From Kuschelorhynchus macadamiae (Eukaryota > Arthropoda > Insecta > Coleoptera > Curculionidae): a DNA stretch of 64,000 nucleotides. The position numbers and the translations under genes were made by a program. Shown here one piece after another: positions 55,568 to 64,000 of this stretch. The notes under the pieces were generated by a model. The model worked only from the letters and a program-made list of their open reading frames with translations, searched no databases and was not told the DNA's origin. The stretch is from NCBI GenBank assembly GCA_030620095.1, contig JAUTXW010000133.1:622501-686500 (forward strand), written 5' to 3'. How positions within the stretch are numbered: position 1 is the first letter of the stretch; each line of letters opens with the position of its first letter.

Positions 55568-57151
55568 TTATCTAGGGTCGCAATCGATATCTTCCGCAAT
55601 ATTGTTGGCTTCTTCTAAAACATCGTTAAGACTTTTATCTGATCTAATATTATATAAATATGATTTGGTTTGTTCTAATATTGAAATAATGTTTGATAAT
55701 ATAGCATCAGATTCTTGCATAGCTTTACTTACGATATTAATTTTTGTTAACACATACCATGTGATAATGGAGGAAATAAATTTAAATTCCTCGTTTCAGA
55801 GTCTCTAGTTTTATCAGAATAGATGTTATATAAAGCGTCATATATTTTGGCTAGATTATATCTCAGGACTCTTAGAGCATCAATTCTGCTTTCCCATCTA
55901 GTATTTGAAAAAGGCTTTATTGTTAAAATAGGGATTTCACTTTTTAAGACCTTCCAACGTTTAGTCGATGCGGAGAAAAAAACGTAAAGCTCCTGTACAA
56001 TAGAAAAAAAACTTGTAATTTCTAAAGACGCTTTTGCAGCATCGTTAACAAACCATTATTGCGACCTTTCATATTTGCACCATTATCATAACCCTGTCCT
56101 CTTAAATCCCCCAAACAAAGGTTGTGAGTCTCTAAAAAATCTATTAAAACATTAATTAAGCCCTGTCCTCTGGAATCAGATATTGAGACAAATCCTAAAA
56201 AGTGCTCTCTAATTTCTATTTGGTTTGATTTATTATTTAATAGAACGAATCTTACTACAATAGTAAGCTGGTCTTGATGACTTATATCCGGAGTAGAATC
56301 CAAAATAATAGAATAAAAAGAGAAATAAGTTCATTTTGAATATAAACGCCTAAATAATGCGGCATTGCTGATGGATTTCTAATAATTCTAGTAATGTGAT
56401 CTGATATAGCATCATTAAACTTTGCAGTTGTTTCAATTAATTTTAAAAAGTTTCCATTTTGTTGCTCATACAACCTATTATTTTTGCCTCTAAAACTTAA
56501 ATGTTGACCTGCTAAGAATTTCACGACATAAATTATAATTTTTAACACGAAAACCCATCTATCTTTTTCCACATTTACCATTTTCTCATTTAGCGAATCA
56601 GTAGTTGTTTTAAAATCAATTGATTGACGTAACTCAATGCACGATTTTGTATTAAATATGTGACCATCTGATTTTTCATTTGTTTCATTTTCACTAGAAA
56701 AAGTTTTAAATATTTTGCAAGGAAAACAAAATACGCTATCTTTTGATTGAGAATACACTAGCCAAACTCTGTGAATTATTTCCCCGTTACTTAATCTTTT
56801 TTTATAATACACAGATGAGAAGCCTCTGTTACCTTTATTTAAAAGAAAATTTACATCTGCTTCTGTAAGTTGCGTTGGGCCTAACTCTATTAAAGTTAAT
56901 TTAATTTTATCAGATAGTATGGAAAGCTAATAGTTGGGATCCTTAAAAACATCGTCTTTATAAGAAACATCGGAACTTACTTCGTCCAGCCAACCTCGAT
57001 CTTCTGAGTCCTCCTCGGTTATTATCGCGATTTCACTTGGTTCAGGACTTGGCTCTCCACTTAAAATATTTTCCATTTCCATTTGAGTTACTGATGAAGA
57101 GGGTTCTTGCTCTTGCGGCCCGCCACTGGGTGTTATAATCTCGGCCTCCAT
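55568..57151 (-). pseudogene. hAT-2 transposase, N-terminal and catalytic part
   Basis: It begins MEAEIITPSGGPQEQE with an acidic leader, then KLSNGE-like RLSNGEIIHRVWLVY and VFCFPCKIFK (zinc-finger region, near 56740), LSFRGKNNRLYEQQNGNFLK (56500), a catalytic-type block MDSTPDISHQDQL (56300) and RGQGYDNGANMKG (56100), and FSNTRWESRIDAL (55905). About 15 residues are lost near 56300 and at least two shifts are present. The last codons before the DIRS insertion read ERSFSKLKII. It is a relative of hAT-1 but clearly distinct. Confidence 0.9.
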
Positions 57152-57641
57152 TAGATTAGCTTCTTGGTAACCTGGTGTCTTGGTGACTTGATGTCGTTTC
57201 TTGCGATATTGCGGGGATCAAAAATGCTTCAAGTGAAACACAAGCTTTTTTTAACTAATTCTTATTTTTGAAGCTTTCTTTTTTGTATTGTGCCCTAGAA
57301 AGCTTTTTTCGTTTATGAGACATCTGCAAAAAATAGAGTATGATATAACAATGCTGCGAAATATTTCTGGAAAAAGAACTATAATGCGTAATGTAATTTA
57401 TGCTACTTCTTAATAATACTTAAATAATTGACTTTTGGAAAGCAACGTTCCAACAAGTCGTGAAGTCGTTTTTATTTTATTTGCAAGCAATTCAATTCCT
57501 TTCTAACTGTTAGGCTACTGTTATATTGGATGTATACTTAATTTGATCACCACTTGCATAAATAAACGACCTATATCGATATAATTATACTGGTAGTTCG
57601 TTTGTTTATATAAAGAATGCTACATATCATATAGATCTAGC

Positions 57642-57815
57642 CCTACGACGTCTGAGGCATGAGAGGGGAAAAAGCATGAAACCGCCGTGTCTATGGTGAA
57701 ATCATAGGCACGCCTATGATATCACTATAGATGATTACGTACGGCTATGATTTCACCATGGACACAGCGGTTTTATACTATTTTCGCTTCTTATATGACT
57801 CAGACGTCGGCGTCG
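57642..57815. repeat. Short palindromic MITE
   Basis: CGACGTCTGAG ... GAAACCGCCGTGTCTATGGT ... is mirrored by ACCATGGACACAGCGGTTTT ... CTCAGACGTCG. The arms are about 75 bp around a short centre. A frame at 57731-57973 is an artefact of it. Confidence 0.7.
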
Positions 57816-59137
57816 CAGAAGTAGATCCATGTGGATCCATAGTTCTATTGTTAAAAGTACTGGCCACTCACGTAAGACAAATATATATTTTAAAATTTAA
57901 AAATAATCAAAGTAATTTGGCAAAATATCCATTAAAACAACCAAAATATAAAAACAATTGTTTGGCGCCATAATAGTTGACTTTATAAAATTAACGTGTA
58001 TATAATAAACTACCTTTTATTTTTGGTAAGAAATCACCCCCTAAAATTTTATGATTTTGTTTTTAAACAGATTGTATAAAAATAAAATTTTAAACTTGTC
58101 TTCGTTTATTTAACAATATTTGCAAATTAAGAACATTTAAACTAAATTCGAAGCTCTATTTAAATTTTTAACCAAGTAAAAAAATTATCAGCAAGGGTAC
58201 TTACCTTTAATTAATATATTTTCATTCGCCAACACTCACAAAATCGAAGTCAAAAAATTTTGGACCACAAAGTATTTTAACTTATTGAGATTGACACGCT
58301 CAAAATTCAATTAGTACAAATTATCCGGGCGCCTGTATTTATAAGCCGTGGCCATAAACAAGTAATTTCCCGCAAAATTGTATGTACGTGTACGATGCTG
58401 TCGCCGATGTCAGCAAAGCAGGCAAAAACTAGCTACAAGCCGCAACGCGTCGGAACGCGATCTAGAAATCTACTCAAGTTTTTAATAATTTTATTACATA
58501 CACACATATTACATACATTATTAATAATTTTATAGAAATAATTATTCTTTCAATAGGCAAAATTTCTCAAACTAACCAAGAATAGTCCATGAATATTCCC
58601 AATCTCTCGTAACTTATAAAATATGATTTTACTCTTAAGCCAACATCCAACATATTTTCTACATTTTTAGCATTCAACCTATTTATTTGTCTAAATATTT
58701 TATAAAAACGCAAACACGTATTTCAATATTTATCCCGTGAGTTTTCTTTAAAATTGCACGTTCCTAGTTCCATGTTCGTATTAGCTATTAGCATTGGTCA
58801 AAATACCTCAACTAATGCTATTAGATTACGAAGTTACCTACGCCTAATTTAATTTAGTAAGAGGTATATTTTGAAAATCAAGGAATGGTTATTTAAGTAT
58901 TCAAAAAATACCTACTACTTTGTAACGGGTGGCTTAAATAGAATTTTTTTATATGCGAGCAAATAAGTATATGCATTTCACAAGGATTTGCTCAGGATAA
59001 AGAATGAAGCGTGGACCAAAAAGACTGCCAACGTGGAAGCGTTAAACTGAGAAAACCATTTTGTATAGTTAATTCATTATATCATGTAAAAACCAGTTAC
59101 TATAGTGATGCTAGGTGAGCGTTTGATTTTGGATACA
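57816..59137. other. No gene recognised
   Basis: Mostly AT-rich, with a GC-richer patch at about 58330-58470 that I cannot assign. Confidence 0.4.
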
Positions 59138-59494
59138 CGGTAGACCAGGAGTGCTCAAACGGTCGATCCCGAGTGCTTTTTGAGTAGATCTCGAGAAGAA
59201 AAATTTTTTTAAAGTAGGTACTTAACTAAACTACAAAAATTTATTACGTAATAAAATAACACTCTGCTAGCGGCAAAAGGCGGCTTTATCAAAGGAACGC
59301 GCGGTATTTGTCAAAGAAAAGCCGCGTTTTTTATTCTTGCCGCTTTTCTAGAAATTTCGGGCGGCGCGTTTGACGGGAACATTCGAGACGTTCGCGCCGA
59401 TATAAATGTTGCGCCTGCAGGAATTGGAGTCATTCTGAATTGCAACTTGAAGGCAATACTACGTCCATACAAAGTTTATTATTAAATAGTCAAA

Positions 59495-61311
59495 ATGAGT
59501 GCAGCGAAGAAATCTAAAACGTATCATTTTAATAACGATTGGGAGGTAGAATTTTTGTTTTGTATGGTGAAGGATAAGTGCATTTGTCTTATTTGTCGTG
59601 CGTCAGCGTGGTAACTTAGAGAGGCATCATAAAACTGTTCATAAAAACTATGAAAAGGATTTTCCGCCACAGAGTGAAGTAAGAAAACAAAAAGTATGTA
59701 ATTTGATATCTTGTTTGAAGAAAGAACAAACTATGTCACAAGACCAGCTAAACAATCAAAAGCTGCTACGATTGCGTCATTTAAAATTTCTCATATATTG
59801 GCGAAACACAAGAAACCATTCGAAGATGGATTGGTTGTGAAGAAATCATTTATTGAAGAGGGTGAGACTTTATTTGGAGATTTTAAAAATAAAACAGAAA
59901 TCATGTCTGCTATTAGAGAACTTCAGTTATCTCGTCCGACTGTTACAAGGCGTATTGAAGTCATGAGTCAGGACATGGCAGATAAACCAAAAAATGATAT
60001 CAAGAAATGTATATACATTTCTTTACAGTTCGACGAATCCACCGATATGACAGACACTGTCCAGCTGTGTATTTTTATTCGGATGGTATTCAATGACATG
60101 TTGGCTAAGGAAGAATTTTTGACAATCATTCCTCTGAAGGTTAAGACCCGTGGCGAAGATATATACGACGTTTTCTTCAATTTTGTAAAAAACTACAAGC
60201 TACCAATATATAAATTATTGCGCATTACAACCGATGGAGCACCAGCAATGACTGGAAACAAAAACGGTTTTGTGGCATTGTGTCGAGCTAATGAAGATTT
60301 CCCTTTATTTTTTTCAATCCATTGCATTATACATCACTAAGTTTTGTGTTCAAAAGTTTTAAACACGAAGGAAATTATGGGCATTGCAACAAAAATTGTG
60401 AATTCCATCCGTGCACGTAGCTTGCAACGGCGGCTCTTTAAGTTGCAGTTGGAAGATAGGGAGCCAGCTGAACACACTGATTTAGTTCTTCACACGGACG
60501 TCAAGTGGTTGAGTCGCGGAAAATTCCTAGAAAGGTTTCAAGAATTATTGCCAGATATAACAGCATTTCTAGACGAAAGAGGTTATGACGCTGAGATGTT
60601 GAAAAACGAAAAATGGCTGACTGATTTGGCATTTTTGACTGACATTACAAACACCGTTAACTTGGAGCTTCAAGATAAAGGAAAAACTGTTGTTGAGATG
60701 ATTAGCGCAGTAAACGCATTCAAAAGTAAATTGCAGCTTATGATAGATCAACTGAAAAGAAAGAATCTGAAACATTTTCCGTCTTTGAAAGCAAGGATTC
60801 CTCAGTTGAATTATGATACGTATGAGGCTGAATTATCAAATATTTTGGGACAATTCGAAATCGTTTTAATGATTGTAGTAAATTGGCAAATGTAGCATCA
60901 TTTATGAGTTATCCTTTTTCATGTAAAAACATTGAGGAATTAGCTACTGAAATAGCAAGTCAGTTTAATATGAACTCACGTTCTGTTGAAAATGAGTTGG
61001 TGCAGATTATATCAGATATATATCTCAAAGCTACAGCATCTGATACAAATTTCTGGTGTTTTATATCTGAAGATAAATATCCGAATCTAAGGCAAATCGC
61101 CCTTCAACTGACAGCAATGTTTGGGTCAACTTACTTGTGCGAGTCTGCATTTTCTCAAATGAAGATAATTAAGTCAAAATATCGCAATTGAATAGCTGAT
61201 GATCATATGTCATCATGCTTGCAATTAGCACTCAGTGGTTACGTACCATCTTATGAAAAGTATGCTGAGGACATGCAGTGCCACGCTTCAACATCCAAAG
61301 TCACTGCTTAG
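59495..61311 (+). pseudogene. hAT transposase, ZBED5/GTF2IRD2-like type
   Basis: It starts MSAAKKSKTYHFNNDWEVEF, with a zinc finger CICLIC ... RGNLERHHKTVH (about residues 25-50, one shift inside). Then ATIASFKISHILAKHKKPF, QFDESTDMTDTVQ (catalytic-type block near 60030), ITTDGAPAMTG (60225), FSIHCIIHH with a stop after it (60338), TDVKWLSRGKFLERF (60495), and the C-terminal FGSTYLCESAFSQMKIIKSK (61120). A second stop (RN then TGA) lies at 61189-61191. About two shifts and two stops are the only damage, so the copy looks relatively young. The relationship to the vertebrate-named group is by family resemblance only. Confidence 0.92.
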
Positions 61312-61493
61312 TTAAGTTTAACACCATATGTAACTCTTTTGTTTTGTAACAACCAATAAACTCGCAATTTTGAATAACTATGAGTTTTTTCATTGATATT
61401 GTAGAGAAGAACCTAACTAAACCTAAGCCAAACTTTGACTAAAATAATGTATATTGTGCGGAAAGCTAATATCTATATATGCTACGGTACACC

Positions 61494-61531
61494 CTACCTA
61501 GGTAGGTAGGTAGGTAGGTAGGTAGGTAGGG
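61494..61531. repeat. (AGGT)n microsatellite
   Basis: About nine AGGT units in the 3' part of hAT-3. Confidence 0.95.
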
Positions 61532-61661
61532 TGTGTGTATCGTGTATGTACGACAACCCTGCATCACACATACTTGCAGCCTCTCAGAGTCGATCGTAAG
61601 TAGTCTAAAAATATTGAGGTAGATCGCCAGCAGTTCAAGTTTGAGCACCTCTGCGGTAGAC

Positions 61662-63160
61662 TATAATTTTTATGGTACGAACTAAGATACACACACATTT
61701 ATTTAAAGAATAGCAAAATTCCCGTTTTATGGTCAAGTCAAGAGATAATGGAAAAGAGACCTATGATTTTATTTAAATTAGAGATATTCGAAAAATGTCA
61801 CCTTGCCGAATTTATGAGTCATTATAAAAATCGTAAAAAGTGCTCTAGTTTAAAGCTACAAAAAGTTAAATGCGAAAACTCTTTCAAGATAAATGGGTCG
61901 CGATAAAAAGTAATGTAAGAAAACAACCTAATTTCCCCAGTTTTTCGCCTTTCGGTTTATCAGCCAAATCGTATTTAGGGAATAGTAATTGAACTTATTA
62001 GGCAGTTAAAGCATAACATCTTGACCTTTGAATATATATACAAAAAAAAATGTAAAAATATTATGTAAGAAAAGCCCGATCGTACGTGTTTTGCGTGTTT
62101 CGAATACTCACTAAATGTTGAAAATTATATTGTTTGTCAGAATAAAAATCTTAATTAAAAGGCGCAAAACATTGGAAAAAATCTTTAGTCAAGTCTACAC
62201 AAATGCCAAAGTCTGCCCGCCATGACTAAAAAGATTAAATTTGCAGTGTTAAAAACTCCGAGTTACCGATTTTCAGTCGAATCTCTAAAAACACACATAT
62301 TAATTTGACGTGTTGTCGCCGTTATTTTAATTTTTTGAATGTTGACAAAAGAATTGTAATAGGCCTTCCTTCTTAAACACCCCAAATACTGATGTTGGTC
62401 TGATTCGATTGAAATAACAACCGTAAATACGAAACCTTTATATTTTTCAATACTAAAACGCTAAATTATATTTTCAGGCTGTCAACGCATGACAAATTTG
62501 AAATTAATTGATTAACTGGAACTAGGTAAAAATTCCGTTACAAAATTTGAATCAAACAAACAAACACATAGTCAAGTAAAGCTAAGAAAGTAACTAAACT
62601 ATATTTCTGCAGAAAAAATATTATGAGAATAATAATTTTTAAATATCAAAAAATTCATCTGCTTAGAACATATGCCTAATTTATTAACGTATGAAAAACC
62701 TATTTATTCCTTCTACGATTTTATTTTAATACTATTTTCATGACACTAGTTGTAACAAATAAAATAGGGTACCTCCTACACTTTTGTTGCTGTTCTAGGC
62801 AGCCTAATTGAAATATTAGTAATTTAGCGTAATTTCCCACGTTACGGAAATTGAAACTTCAATGAGAAATTTTAACTAGGCTAACAGAAAGAAAAGGGAT
62901 TGCTTTGAGGGAATTACTGTGGAGCTGTTCATTTTAAGGACAGTCTGAGACCAGGTATCTCATTTACGACTCGAATCTTTTACTTGGGCCTTAACGCTGA
63001 GGACGTTCGAAATCGCTTTAAATTAGTTATCTATTAATAACGCTGACTGGGACAAAAGGAAGAGAGAAAAGGGAATCCCAACTTACTTATGCATAGAATA
63101 AGAATAGGCAATAGGCTACGAAATCGTAGATGTGCTAAAAGGATTTAAGACATATTTTTC
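61662..63160. other. No gene recognised
   Basis: I see no repeat shared with the rest of the window and no coding motif. Confidence 0.45.
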
Positions 63161-63164
63161 TCAA

Positions 63165-63590
63165 ATACGGATTTAGATCTCTGAATTTATTATATTTTTA
63201 TCACGAAATTTATTAAATTCTGACTTAGATCTCGAAATTTATAAAATTCCGAGCTAGATCTCGAACTTAATTAAATTCCCACTTAGGTTTCGGAAATTGT
63301 TATATTCCGACTTTCAACTCAGAATTGATTAAGTTCCGATTTAATATCTCGGAATTTAGTTCAACATAACCTAAGTTAATTTAATTTATAATTTAATAAA
63401 TTACGAATTCAGATCCGGAATTTAAAAAATTTCTAGATCAGAGCTGGACTTTATTAAATTCCCAGATTAAATTAGATCAGGCTTAACCAAATTCCGAGAT
63501 CTAACTCGGCGTTTAATAAATTCCGAGATAGAAGTCGGAATTAAATTTAATAAATTCTGAGATCTAAGTAGAGATATTGTTGCCGAAATA
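63165..63590. repeat. Inverted minisatellite, ~30-bp units
   Basis: Units related to AATTTAATAAATTCCGAGAT-CTAACTCGG recur about a dozen times. From about 63395 they read in that orientation; before about 63380 they read as the complement (CCGAGNTAGATCTCGAAATT). Each unit is itself partly self-complementary. Units are diverged and spacing varies. Confidence 0.75.
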
Positions 63591-63803
63591 AAAGACTTGC
63601 GTATTAGGGAAAAAAGAAAATATCTTTGCATTCTGTAATTGGGACATTTTGTGAATAGACGAGTATATAATGTAGCAGCTCCTTGGAGTTTTTATTTGGA
63701 GAGCACATAGAGGCATAACAGGTCATAACTGGTCAGGGCGGAATTCATGATGGCATTTAAAAAAAACTATGATGCTGATCGTCAATTACTTACTTATAAA
63801 TAC

Positions 63804-64000
<197 letters not shown>

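Larger units (their letters stand above)
50389..57300 (-). mobile_element. hAT-2, interrupted by the DIRS element
   Basis: Left end CAGGGGCGTTTCTGGC at 50389. The minus-strand transposase starts at 57151, is cut at 55466-55472 and resumes at 50795. I could not find the right terminal repeat or a target duplication, so the right limit is a guess. Confidence 0.75.
59146..61653 (+). mobile_element. hAT-3, complete element with 8-bp target duplication
   Basis: Ends CAGGAGTGCTCAAAC and GTTTGAGCACCTCTG (inverted, two differences). The duplication CGGTAGAC is exact at 59138-59145 and 61654-61661. Length is 2,508 bp, enclosing a plus-strand transposase. Confidence 0.95.

Noticed and set aside
57731..57973. 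80-codon frame
   Set aside because: It starts inside the right arm of a palindromic MITE and runs into non-coding DNA.
57300..58470. Right terminal repeat of hAT-2
   Set aside because: I searched by eye for the complement of CAGGGGCGTTTCTGG and found only weak candidates such as GGGCGCCTG near 58328, with no 8-bp duplication.

Overview
This window looks like AT-rich, repeat-dominated DNA from an arthropod nuclear genome, most likely an insect and plausibly a beetle. The evidence is the mix of elements: Penelope-like retroelements (PLEs), Tc1/mariner elements and MITEs with TACAGGG-type ends, hAT elements, a DIRS-type tyrosine-recombinase retrotransposon, non-LTR fragments and many (TA)n arrays. 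The species call is inference. I found no convincing intact host gene, tRNA, rRNA or CRISPR array; one host-type gene relic lies at 34385-35620. All comparisons were made by eye, so identities are qualitative.

Layout. 0.7-2.4 kb: decayed PLE-1 with inverted arms. 2.6-3.8 kb: repeat R1 joined to a palindromic MITE. 5.6-11.0 kb: a large foldback element whose right arm is split by PLE-2. 12.1-13.6 kb: PLE-3, with the 5' part of its reverse transcriptase (RT) inverted. 14.8-21.4 kb: a second R1-MITE copy split by about 5.6 kb of insertions, namely mariner M1 (itself split by the nearly complete PLE-4) and deletion-derivative mariner M2. 22.3-24.5 kb: a diverged tandem repeat (about 138 bp period) holding a 5'-truncated non-LTR element. 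26-33 kb: another foldback, a long-TIR Tc1 and two mariner pseudogenes. 34.4-35.6 kb: pseudogene of a widespread uncharacterised arthropod protein, ending in a mariner-like tail. 37.5-39.3 kb: non-LTR retrotransposon, minus strand. 41.4-43.9 kb: a mariner whose transposase N-terminus lies in both inverted arms, split by a small hAT-like element. 44.7-47.2 kb: hAT-1 with exact 8-bp target duplications. 47.4-49.6 kb: nested repeats and a non-LTR fragment. 50.4-57.2 kb: hAT-2 with a complete DIRS element inside its transposase gene. 59.1-61.7 kb: hAT-3 with exact 8-bp duplications. 63.2-63.6 kb: an inverted minisatellite, then (TA)n to the end.

Two points stand out. First, the DIRS element preserves its whole integration logic: by-eye identical 160-bp inverted repeats, an internal region complementary to the circle junction, and the same 7-bp core (GATAATT) at both insertion boundaries. 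Second, the PLEs carry hammerhead-ribozyme cores with different stem sequences but one architecture (tiny stem III), one of them in an intact-looking form. Most coding sequences are broken. The least damaged are the DIRS recombinase and the PLE-4 ORFs.
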